A stretch of 64,000 bases of DNA from Streptomyces anulatus (GTDB taxonomy: Bacteria > Actinomycetota > Actinomycetes > Streptomycetales > Streptomycetaceae): the NCBI RefSeq assembly GCF_014650675.1, contig NZ_BMVK01000005.1, forward strand, positions 62,001 through 126,000, in the 5' to 3' direction. Positions 7,814-15,469 of this stretch are shown piece after piece. The notes below the pieces were generated by a model. It was not told the DNA's origin and did not search any database. It was given only the letters and a program-made list of their open reading frames with translations. A program made the position numbers and the translations under genes. Position 1 is the stretch's first letter; every line of letters begins with the position of its first letter.

Positions 7814-9526
7814 TCACTCTAGAGGCCGGGCCGGGGGAGAGCCGGGCCGGTCCCGCAGCAGGAACCGCTGGAGTTTGCCGGTCGCCGTCCGTGGCAGGGA
7901 CTCCTGGAAGACGAAGACCCTCGGGCACTTGTGCGGGGCCAGGTTGGCCTTCATATGGGCGCGCAGCGAGTCCGCGGTCTGCTCCGAGCCGTTCCGCAGC
8001 ACCACGTGCGCCACCACGATCTCGCCGCGCAGTTCGTCCGCCCGGCCCACCACGGCGGCCTCCGCGACCTCCGGATGGCGCAGCAGGGCGTCCTCCACTT
8101 CGGGGCCCGCGATGTTGTACCCGGAGGAGATGATCATGTCGTCGGCGCGGGCGACGTAGCGGAAGTAGCCGTCCGGGTCGCGGACGAAGGTGTCGCCGGT
8201 CATGTTCCAGCCGTGCCGGACGTACTCCGTCTGCCGCGGGTCGGCGAGATAGCGGCAGCCGACCGGGCCGCGCACGGCCAGCAGTCCCGGCTCGCCGTCG
8301 GGCAGTTCGTCCCCGTGCTCGTCCACCACCCGGGCCTGCCACCCCGGCACGGGCACCCCCGTCGTGCCCGGCCGGATCGCGTCGTCGGCCGCGGAGATGA
8401 AGATGTGCAGCAGTTCGGTGGCCCCGATGCCGTTGATGATGCGCAGCCCCGTCGCCTCGTACCAGGCCCGCCAGGTCGCCTCGGGAAGGTTCTCCCCGGC
8501 CGACACGCAGCGCCGCAGCGCCGAGACGTCGTGGCCGTCCAGTTGCCCGAGCATCGTGCGGTAGGCCGTCGGCGCGGTGAACAGCACCGAGACCCGGTGC
8601 CGGACCAGGGCGGGCAGCAGCTGCCGGGGGCCGGCCTGCTCCAGCAGCAGCGTCGAGGCCCCGGCCCGCAGCGGGAAGACCAGCAGCCCGCCCAGGCCGA
8701 ACGTGAAGCCCAGCGGCGGGCTGCCCGCGAACACGTCGTCGGCCGAGGGGCGCAGCACGTGCCGGGAGAAGGTGTCGGCGATGGCCAGGAGGTCCCGGTG
8801 CAGGTGCATACAGCCCTTGGGGCGTCCGGTGGTCCCCGAGGTGAACGCGATGAGCGCGACCTCGTCGGCGGCCGTGTCCACCGCCCGGTACGGCCCGGTC
8901 CTGGACGCGGCCAGCCGGGTCAGGTCCCCGGGCGCGTCCCCGCCGAACAGGGTGATCCGCAGGCCGTCCACGTCCGCCTCGGCCAGATCCCGTACCGAAC
9001 GGGCGTCGCACAGGGCGTGGCTGATCCGCGCCAGCGAGCAGATGGTGGCCAGCTCCGTCGCGCGCGCCTGCGCCAGTACGGTGACGGCGACCGCGCCCGC
9101 CTTCATGACGGCGAGCCAGCAGGCGGCCAGCCAGGGCGTCGTCGGCCCGCGCAGCAGCACCCGGTTGCCCGGCACGACGCCCAGATCGTCCGTCAGCACA
9201 TGGGCGATGCGGTCCACCGTCTCCCGGAGCTCGCCGTAGCTCCAGACGCTCCCGTCGGCGGAACGCAGCGCGGGACGGTCCGCGCCCCGTTCCTCGACGG
9301 TGCGGTCCAGCAGTTCGTACCCGCAGTTCAGCCGGTCGGGGTAACGCGACCCGGGATCGTCCAGGAGGAGCTTCGGCCACTGCTCCGGTGGCGGGAGATG
9401 GTCGCGCGTGAAGGTGTCGGCGTGGGCGCCCGCGGCGTGGCCGGACGGCTCGGGATGCGCGCCGGGGACGCGTACGGACGCGTCGGCGGCGGCTGTGGGC
9501 GTGTTCGGCGAGGAATTCGGCTCCAT
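7814..9526 (-). CDS. Benzoate-CoA-ligase-family enzyme, probable 2-aminobenzoate-CoA ligase
   Basis: A 570-residue adenylate-forming enzyme that should activate an aryl acid with ATP and CoA. The P-loop-like motif FTSGTTGRPKG is at residues 228-238. The aromatic-acid pocket region runs through GIGATELLHIF, and the C-terminal lysine motif PRTATGKLQR is at 545-554. A flexible N-terminus of about 35 residues precedes the fold. ATG 9526 has an AAGGGGG ribosome site nine bases upstream. It is the first gene of the minus-strand operon (ligase, PaaX, then probably GNAT) and is divergent from the acyl-CoA dehydrogenase. Benzoate or another substituted benzoate is possible; the fusion enzyme nearby makes anthranilate the leading candidate. 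Confidence 0.85.
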   Translation of the reverse strand: MEPNSSPNTPTAAADASVRVPGAHPEPSGHAAGAHADTFTRDHLPPPEQWPKLLLDDPGSRYPDRLNCGYELLDRTVEERGADRPALRSADGSVWSYGELRETVDRIAHVLTDDLGVVPGNRVLLRGPTTPWLAACWLAVMKAGAVAVTVLAQARATELATICSLARISHALCDARSVRDLAEADVDGLRITLFGGDAPGDLTRLAASRTGPYRAVDTAADEVALIAFTSGTTGRPKGCMHLHRDLLAIADTFSRHVLRPSADDVFAGSPPLGFTFGLGGLLVFPLRAGASTLLLEQAGPRQLLPALVRHRVSVLFTAPTAYRTMLGQLDGHDVSALRRCVSAGENLPEATWRAWYEATGLRIINGIGATELLHIFISAADDAIRPGTTGVPVPGWQARVVDEHGDELPDGEPGLLAVRGPVGCRYLADPRQTEYVRHGWNMTGDTFVRDPDGYFRYVARADDMIISSGYNIAGPEVEDALLRHPEVAEAAVVGRADELRGEIVVAHVVLRNGSEQTADSLRAHMKANLAPHKCPRVFVFQESLPRTATGKLQRFLLRDRPGSPPARPLE

Positions 9527-9553
9527 GAAGGATCGCCCCCTTGTCGCCTTTGG

Positions 9554-9581
9554 AGCGTATCGTTTGGGTGACGGTAGTCAA
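9554..9581 (-). promoter_or_regulatory. Candidate promoter of the CoA-ligase/PaaX operon
   Basis: On the minus strand TTGACT (9581-9576) and TACGCT (9559-9554) are separated by 16 bases, a good match to the vegetative Streptomyces promoter. Transcription would begin about 20 bases before the ligase ATG. The -35 box lies in the shared divergent region, so a repressor bound here could control both directions. Confidence 0.4.
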
Positions 9582-9605
9582 CGGTCCGCGATAAGACATG
9601 ACGTG

Positions 9606-9662
9606 CGATGCGATGCGACGAGATGTCACGCGACGCGACGGGGCACGCGAAACGACGCGACA
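9606..9662. repeat. GCGAY-rich degenerate repeats upstream of the acyl-CoA dehydrogenase
   Basis: The leader of the dehydrogenase gene is built from short near-repeats of GCGATGC, GCGACGC and ACGACGCGAC. A GACAT/ATGTC pair at about 9595-9630 forms a partial dyad. The stretch is just downstream of the divergent promoter and just upstream of the ribosome site. It may hold operator half-sites or be simple-sequence drift. Confidence 0.4.
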
Positions 9663-9676
9663 AGAGAGGCGCCGCC

Positions 9677-10906
9677 ATGACGGCATTCTCCCTCGAACCG
9701 GAACAAACCGCCTGGTGCGAGGAGCTCCGCACCCTCGCCGCACAGGAGCTGCGCCCGCTGGCGGAGAAGGGAGAGCCCGGGCGCGTCAACCGCCCGCTGC
9801 TGGCCGCTCTCGGCGAGCTGGGCCTCCTCGGCCGGATGCTGGGCTCCGGGGCGCTGGACCTGTGCCTGCTGCGCGAGTCCCTGGCCCGGGGCTGCACCGA
9901 GGCCGAGACCGCCCTCGCCCTCCAGGGCCTCGGCACCACCCCGATCGTCCAAGCGGGCACCCCCGCCCACCGTGAGCGCTGGCTCCCCGAGGTCCGGGCC
10001 GGGCGGGCCGTCGCGGCGTTCGCCCTGAGCGAGCCGGGTGCCGGCTCCGACGCGGCGGCCCTGAGCCTGGCCGCCGAGCACACCCCGGCCGGCTGGGCGC
10101 TCACCGGCGAGAAGTGCTGGATCTCCAACGCCCCCGAGGCCGACTTCGCCGTGGTCTTCGCCCGGACCACCCCCGGTGCGGGATCCCGTGGCATCACCGC
10201 GTTCCTGGTTCCGTCCGATCGTCCCGGACTCACCGGCTCCGCCCTCGACATGCTCTCCCCGCACCCCATCGGCACCCTGGAGTTCGACGGCGTACCGGTC
10301 ACCGCCGACGATGTGCTCGGCGAGCCCGACCGGGGCTTCCGCGTCGCGATGAGCACCCTCAACCTCTTCCGGCCCAGCGTCGGGGCGTTCGCCGTCGGGA
10401 TGGCCCGCGCCGCCCTCGACGCGACCCTGGACCACACGGCCCGGCGCACCGCGTTCGGCGGCCCGCTGAGCGACCTCCAGGCCGTCTCGCACCAGGTCGC
10501 GGAGATGGCCACCCGCACCGAGGCCGCCCGCCTCCTGGTCTACGCGGCGGCCGCGGCGTACGACGCCGGGGAGGACGGCGTGCCGCGCCGGGCGGCGATG
10601 GCCAAGCTGTACGCCACCGAGACCGCGCAGTACGTCGTGGACGCCGCCGTCCAGCTGCACGGCGCCCGCGCCCTGCGCAGGGGGCATCTGCTCGAACACC
10701 TCTACCGCGAGGTCCGCGCGCCGCGGATCTACGAGGGTGCGAGCGAGGTGCAGCGCACCATCATCGCCAAGGAGCTGTACGCGAACGGCGACCGGCGGTC
10801 CGAGCCCCCCGCCCAGCAGCGCGCCGCGCAGCTGACCCTCGCCCAGCAGTCCACCGCCCAGGAGCCCGTGGAGCCGGGGGACCTCACCCAGGAGCCGCCC
10901 GCATGA
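9677..10906 (+). CDS. Acyl-CoA dehydrogenase family protein
   Basis: A 409-residue FAD flavoenzyme that should oxidise or handle an acyl-CoA during ring-product breakdown. The family signature AFALSEPGAGSDAAAL is at about residue 115, and the C-terminal IYEGASEVQRTIIAKELY carries the FAD-binding helix. The tail after about residue 370 is low-complexity and glutamine-rich. ATG 9677 is chosen for the GAGAGG ribosome site; a longer upstream open frame has no ribosome site and crosses the repeat tract. Its stop overlaps the RidA start by four bases, so both are one operon, divergent from the CoA ligase. Confidence 0.88.
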   Translation: MTAFSLEPEQTAWCEELRTLAAQELRPLAEKGEPGRVNRPLLAALGELGLLGRMLGSGALDLCLLRESLARGCTEAETALALQGLGTTPIVQAGTPAHRERWLPEVRAGRAVAAFALSEPGAGSDAAALSLAAEHTPAGWALTGEKCWISNAPEADFAVVFARTTPGAGSRGITAFLVPSDRPGLTGSALDMLSPHPIGTLEFDGVPVTADDVLGEPDRGFRVAMSTLNLFRPSVGAFAVGMARAALDATLDHTARRTAFGGPLSDLQAVSHQVAEMATRTEAARLLVYAAAAAYDAGEDGVPRRAAMAKLYATETAQYVVDAAVQLHGARALRRGHLLEHLYREVRAPRIYEGASEVQRTIIAKELYANGDRRSEPPAQQRAAQLTLAQQSTAQEPVEPGDLTQEPPA

Positions 10907-11304
10907 GCCCGTCCCACCGGATCAACCCGTCCGAACTCTCCCCGCCCACCGGCTTCAGCCACGCGGTCGTCGCCACCGGCGGGCACCTGGTCTTCCTCGC
11001 CGGGCAGACCGCGCTCGACCCGGACGGCAAGGTCGTCGGGGCCACCCTGCCCGACCAGTTCGCCGTGGCACTGGGCAATCTGCTCACCGCTCTCCACGCG
11101 GCCGGGGGCGCCCCCGCCGACCTCGCCCGGGTCACCGTCTACGCCACGGACATCGCCGACTACCGGTCCCACGCCGCCGAGCTGGGCCGGACCTGGCGCA
11201 GGCTCGCGGGGCGCGACTACCCGGCGATGGCCGTCATCGGCGTCGCCCGGCTCTGGGACGAACAGGCGATGGTCGAGATCGACGGGGTCGCGGTCCTCCC
11301 GTGA
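10903..11304 (+). CDS. RidA/YjgF-family enamine/imine deaminase
   Basis: A 133-residue trimeric-type protein of the RidA family. The core motif LVFLAGQTALDPDGKVVG is followed by VTVYATDIADY and the active-site arginine region PAMAVIGVARLWDEQAMVEID. Known members hydrolyse reactive enamines or imines. RidA-like proteins are reported in aerobic 2-aminobenzoyl-CoA gene sets, where an amino-substituted ring product needs deamination. It is translationally coupled to the acyl-CoA dehydrogenase through an ATGA overlap. This neighbour strengthens the aminobenzoate assignment over salicylate. Confidence 0.87.
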   Translation: MSPSHRINPSELSPPTGFSHAVVATGGHLVFLAGQTALDPDGKVVGATLPDQFAVALGNLLTALHAAGGAPADLARVTVYATDIADYRSHAAELGRTWRRLAGRDYPAMAVIGVARLWDEQAMVEIDGVAVLP

Positions 11305-11389
11305 GAGCCCGGCCCCCGAGTAGCGGCGGCGGGGCGCCGGGGCGAGGCTGAAGGGGTCCGGATGCCGAGCCGACCCGGGAGAGTCAGCG

Positions 11390-11821
11390 GTGACCAGCCA
11401 GCCACCCCCGCGCCCCGCCGCCAAGTCCTACGACGGCGAGGGCATCGTCGTCGGCTTCGACTCGCACCGCTGCCTGCACGCCGCCGAGTGCGTGACCGGG
11501 CTCCCCGCCGTCTTCGACGTCGACCGCCGCCCCTGGGTCCAGCCCGACAACGCCCCCGCCGACGAGGTCGCCGACGTCATCCACCGCTGCCCGAGCGGCG
11601 CGCTCCAGTACCACCGCACCGACGGGATGCCCGACGAGGTCCCGGACGTCCCCACCCACGTCTCCCTGCACGCCGACGGGGTGCTGCACCTGCGCGGGGA
11701 CCTCGAAGTCGCCACCCCGTACGGTCCGCGCCACGAGACCCGGGTGATGCTCTGCGGCTGCGGCGCCACCGGCAACACCCCGTACTGCGACCACAGCGGC
11801 CCCTGTGCCGGACACGGCTGA
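11390..11821 (+). CDS. Two-domain Fe-S protein: 4Fe-4S mono-cluster plus CDGSH-like domain
   Basis: A 143-residue probable redox protein. The N-terminal half holds a divergent ferredoxin-like pattern with cysteines 28, 34 and 67 (CLHAAEC and HRCPSGAL). The C-terminal half carries a CDGSH-type pattern, C122-x-C124-x2-T-x3-P-x-C133-D134. The normally following GSH is replaced by HSG, so the histidine ligand is displaced to position 135. GTG 11390 has GGGAGAG upstream. It lies 85 bases after RidA on the same strand and may supply electrons to the pathway flavoenzymes; that link is inference. Confidence 0.8.
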   Translation: MTSQPPPRPAAKSYDGEGIVVGFDSHRCLHAAECVTGLPAVFDVDRRPWVQPDNAPADEVADVIHRCPSGALQYHRTDGMPDEVPDVPTHVSLHADGVLHLRGDLEVATPYGPRHETRVMLCGCGATGNTPYCDHSGPCAGHG

Positions 11822-11887
11822 GACGGCCGCACCGAACGCAGTGGGCCGGGAGGTGCGCGGCGCGCCGGTCGGGTGAATCGGCCTGAG

Positions 11888-11897
11888 AGATATATCT
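11888..11897. promoter_or_regulatory. AT-rich palindrome upstream of the Mrp operon
   Basis: AGATATATCT is a perfect 10-base palindrome inside a strikingly A+T-rich stretch (about 11885-11918) that ends some 35 bases before the antiporter start. It could be a promoter -10 region or an operator. The Mrp A start itself has almost no ribosome site. Confidence 0.35.
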
Positions 11898-11951
11898 GTA
11901 TTTAGTGCCTTTTATTCCGGATGCCCCGTCGCCCGAACCGGACACCCCTCG

Positions 11952-14855
11952 GTGATCGCGCTCATCGTCGCCCACTTCGCCCTGGCGGCCTGCGCGGGCC
12001 CGCTGGTGCACCGGCTCGGCCGACGGGCCTTCGTCGTGCTGGCCCTGCCCCCGGCGGCGGCCACCGTCTGGGCCTTCACCCGCTGGGACACCGTCGCGTC
12101 CTCGGGTGCGGACACCTGGTCCTGGCAGTGGATCCCGGACTACGGCGTCGCCCTCGACCTCCGCCTGGACGCGCTGGCCGAACTGATGGTGCTGCTCGCC
12201 GCCGGGGTCGGCGCGCTCGTCCTGCTCTACTGCGCCTCCTACTTCACCGACGACACCCCGCAACTGGGCCGCTTCGCCGGGAACCTCCTCGCCTTCGCGG
12301 GCGCGATGCTCGCCCTCGTCCTCGCCGACGACCTGATCACGCTCTATGTGTTCTGGGAACTGACCACGGTCTTCTCCTACCTGCTGATCGGCCACGGCAG
12401 CGAACACCGGCACAGCCGCCGCTCCGCCCTCCAGGCCCTCGTCGTCACCACCTTCGGCGGCCTCGCCATGCTCGTCGGCTTCCTGATCCTCGGTCAGGCC
12501 GCCGGCACGTACCGGATCTCCGCGATCGTCGCCGATCCGCCCGAGACGACCCTCGCCGTGTCCGTCGCCGTCGTCCTCGTGCTGTGCGGGGCCCTGTCGA
12601 AGTCCGCGATCTGGCCGTTCTCCATGTGGCTGCCGAACGCCATGGCCGCGCCGACCCCCGTCAGCGCCTATCTGCACGCCGCCGCGATGGTCAAGGCCGG
12701 CGTCTACCTGGTCGCCCGGCTCGCCCCCGCCTTCGCCGACGTCCCCGTCTGGAAACCCGTCGTGCTCGTCCTCGGCGGCGCGACCATGCTGCTCGGCGGC
12801 TGGCGGGCGCTGCGCCTGAACGACCTCAAGCTCGTCCTCGCCTACGGAACCGTCAGCCAGCTCGGCTTCCTCACCCTGCTCGCCGGCACCGGCAACCGGA
12901 ACGCCGCGCTCGCCGCCGCCGCGATGATCCTCGGGCACGCCCTCTTCAAGGCCCCGCTGTTCCTCGTCACCGGCATCGTCGACCATGCCGCCGGCACCCG
13001 CGACCTGCGCCGACTCTCCGGGGTCGGCCGCTCCCTGCCGTACGTCGCCGGCGTCGCCGTGCTCGCCGCCGCCTCCATGGCCGCCCTCCCGCCGCTGCTC
13101 GGGTTCGCCGCGAAGGAGGCCGCGTTCGAGGCGCTGCTGCACGGCTCCGCCGCCGACCGGTGGGCGCTGGCCGTCGTCGTCGCCGGGTCCGCGCTGACCA
13201 CCGCGTACAGCCTGCGGTTCGTCTGGGGCGCGTTCGCCCGCAAGCCCGGCGTCCCCGACACCCCCGTCCACCGCGTCGGGTGGGCCTTCCTCGCCCCGCC
13301 CGCCCTGCTCGCCGTCCTCGGCCTGGTCCTCGGCCCCGGCGTCGGCTGGACCGACCGGCTGCTGGGCGCGTACGCCGACACGTTCCCGGCCGACGGGAAG
13401 CCGTACCACCTCGCCCTCTGGCACGGATTCGGCCTCGCCCTGCTCCTGTCGGCCCTCGCCTGGGCCGCGGGCACCGTGCTCTTCCTCGGCCGCGCACGCG
13501 TCACCCGGCTCTCCCGCCGGATCGCCTGGCCCACCGCCGACAGCGTCTTCGGCCATCTGCTGCTCGGGCAGGAACGTCTCGCCCTCCAGGTCACCGGCTT
13601 CATCCAGCGCGGCTCCCTCTCCGTGTACCTCGCCACCACCCTCCTCGTCATGCTCGCCGGACAGCTCGCCGTCCTCGTCATCGACACCCCCTGGGACGGG
13701 GCCGTAAGCCCCCGGCTCTGGGACAACCCGCTCCAGGGTGCGGTCGCCGCCCTGACCTGCGCCGCCGCCCTGCTGTGCCTGACGGTGCGCCGGCGCATGA
13801 AGGCCGTCGTCCTGGCCGGCCTCACCGGATACGGCGCCGCCCTGCTCTTCGTCGTCCAGGGAGCGCCCGACCTGGCGCTCACCCAGTTCTGCGTCGAGAC
13901 CGTCTCGATGATCGTCTTCGTGCTGGTGCTGCGCCGGATGCCCGTCCACTTCCAGGAGACCGTCAGCACCTGGCGGCGGGCCGCCCGCATCCCGATGGCC
14001 CTCGCGGCGGCCGCCACCATCGGCGTCGGCATGTGGGTCGCCGCCGCCGCGCGCACCGCCGAACCGGCCGGCGCCGCCATGGTCCGGGAAGTCGCCGACC
14101 ACGGGCTCAAGGACGTCGTGGCCACCATCCTCGTCGACCTCCGCGCCTGGGACACGATGGGGGAGTCCGCCGTGCTCGCCGCCGCCGCGATCGGCGTCAC
14201 CAGCCTCATCTACCTGCACCGCCGCAGCGAGGGCACCATGGTCCAGGAGGAGCTGCGGGGCCGCACCGCCTGGTCCCTGTCGGCGCACCACTCCTCCAGA
14301 CTGCCGCAGGGCGACGAAGCGGCCCCCGAACGCAGCTGGCTGGCAGCCGGAGCCACCCTCGCCCCCGAGCACCGCTCGATCGTCTTCGAGGTGGTGGCCC
14401 GGCTGCTGTTCCACCCGATCCTCGTGCTCTCGGTCTATCTGCTGTTCTGCGCCGAGAGCCTGCCCGGCGGCGGGTTCGTCGCCGGACTCGTCGCCGGACT
14501 CGCCCTGATCACCCGCTACCTGGCGGGCGGCCGCTTCGAACTCGCCGAGGCCGCCCCCCTGCAACCAGGACTCTTCACCGGCCTCGGCCTCTTCATCTCC
14601 ACCGGAGTGGGCCTCCTCGGACTCGCCGACGGCACCGTCCTGCACGCCTTCACGTACTACGGGCATCTGCCGGTCTTCGGCAAATACCACCTGGGCACCC
14701 CGGTCCTCTTCGACTTCGGCGTCTACCTGCTGGTCCTCGGCGTCGTCCTGGACATCGTGCGGGCCCTCGGCGCCAAGATCGACCGGCAGATCGAACGGGC
14801 GGCGGGCGTCCTCACCCCCGAGGGCGGCCCCGAGGCGGGAGGGGGCCCCCGATGA
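11952..14855 (+). CDS. mrpA: Mrp-type Na+/H+ antiporter subunit A, fused A/B form
   Basis: A 967-residue polytopic membrane protein, the largest Mrp subunit, homologous to complex I NuoL. The proton-pumping core contains FWELTTVFSYLLIGH with its conserved glutamate and the lysine segment SKSAIWPFSMWLPNAM. Residues from about 800 correspond to a separate MrpB subunit in Bacillus (HPILVLSVYLLFCAESLPGG onward), so no mrpB gene follows. It exchanges cytoplasmic Na+ for protons. It is first of six genes each overlapping the next by four bases. GTG 11952 is preceded by a poor ribosome site (CACCCCTCG), which makes this start the least certain part of the call. Confidence 0.93.
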   Translation: MIALIVAHFALAACAGPLVHRLGRRAFVVLALPPAAATVWAFTRWDTVASSGADTWSWQWIPDYGVALDLRLDALAELMVLLAAGVGALVLLYCASYFTDDTPQLGRFAGNLLAFAGAMLALVLADDLITLYVFWELTTVFSYLLIGHGSEHRHSRRSALQALVVTTFGGLAMLVGFLILGQAAGTYRISAIVADPPETTLAVSVAVVLVLCGALSKSAIWPFSMWLPNAMAAPTPVSAYLHAAAMVKAGVYLVARLAPAFADVPVWKPVVLVLGGATMLLGGWRALRLNDLKLVLAYGTVSQLGFLTLLAGTGNRNAALAAAAMILGHALFKAPLFLVTGIVDHAAGTRDLRRLSGVGRSLPYVAGVAVLAAASMAALPPLLGFAAKEAAFEALLHGSAADRWALAVVVAGSALTTAYSLRFVWGAFARKPGVPDTPVHRVGWAFLAPPALLAVLGLVLGPGVGWTDRLLGAYADTFPADGKPYHLALWHGFGLALLLSALAWAAGTVLFLGRARVTRLSRRIAWPTADSVFGHLLLGQERLALQVTGFIQRGSLSVYLATTLLVMLAGQLAVLVIDTPWDGAVSPRLWDNPLQGAVAALTCAAALLCLTVRRRMKAVVLAGLTGYGAALLFVVQGAPDLALTQFCVETVSMIVFVLVLRRMPVHFQETVSTWRRAARIPMALAAAATIGVGMWVAAAARTAEPAGAAMVREVADHGLKDVVATILVDLRAWDTMGESAVLAAAAIGVTSLIYLHRRSEGTMVQEELRGRTAWSLSAHHSSRLPQGDEAAPERSWLAAGATLAPEHRSIVFEVVARLLFHPILVLSVYLLFCAESLPGGGFVAGLVAGLALITRYLAGGRFELAEAAPLQPGLFTGLGLFISTGVGLLGLADGTVLHAFTYYGHLPVFGKYHLGTPVLFDFGVYLLVLGVVLDIVRALGAKIDRQIERAAGVLTPEGGPEAGGGPR

Positions 14856-15469
14856 TCGTCAGCGCCTCGCTCCTCGCCACCGCCGTCGTGCTCTGCGCCG
14901 TCGGCGGCATCCTGATGCTCACCCGCCCGTTGACCCGCATCCTGCTCGGCGCCGTCATCCTCGGCAACGGCATCAACCTGCTGGTCCTCTCCTCCACCGG
15001 CCGGGCCGGGGCCGCGCCCCTGCTCTACGGGGTGTCCCTGAGCCGGGTCACCGACCCGCTGCCCCAGGCCATCGCACTGACCGCCATCGTCATCACCCTG
15101 GCCACCACCGCCTTCCTGCTGGCCATGGCCTACCGCAGCCACCAGATCACCGGCACCGACGAGGTCCACGACGACCTGGAGGACCGCCGCATCGTGCTGC
15201 GCGCCGAAGTGCTCGGCGAACGCGCCCAGTTGCGCGAGCAGTTCCGGTCGGGAGCCGAGCCCACCGCCGAGGAGCGCGAACGCTACCGCGAGGAGCGCCG
15301 CCGGCTCCGCGACCGGCTCCGCGCCGACCGCGCCCGCCAGGCCCGGGGCCGCGACGCCTCCGGAAACCTGTGGAACGACGTGCTGGGCGCGGACCCGGAG
15401 GACTACGCACGCGACGGCGACGCCAAGGCGGACGACCGCTACCCCCGCGACCGAGGAGCCGACGGATGA
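14852..15469 (+). CDS. mrpC: Mrp antiporter subunit C with a long charged C-terminal extension
   Basis: The first 110 residues are a NuoK-like three-helix membrane protein (LLGAVILGNGINLLVL and LTAIVITLATTAFLLAM). The remaining 95 residues, rich in Arg, Glu and Asp, look like an amphipathic coiled coil followed by an acidic tail. Typical MrpC is about 110-120 residues, so the extension is unusual and probably cytoplasmic. Translation is coupled to subunits A and D by ATGA overlaps at both ends. Confidence 0.9.
   Translation: MIVSASLLATAVVLCAVGGILMLTRPLTRILLGAVILGNGINLLVLSSTGRAGAAPLLYGVSLSRVTDPLPQAIALTAIVITLATTAFLLAMAYRSHQITGTDEVHDDLEDRRIVLRAEVLGERAQLREQFRSGAEPTAEERERYREERRRLRDRLRADRARQARGRDASGNLWNDVLGADPEDYARDGDAKADDRYPRDRGADG

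Noticed and set aside
11577..14690. A 1037-codon open frame on the minus strand across the Mrp A gene
   Set aside because: It is Gly/Glu/Asp/Arg-rich, mirrors the codon bias of the coding strand and lacks any domain. The plus-strand Mrp homology is unmistakable.
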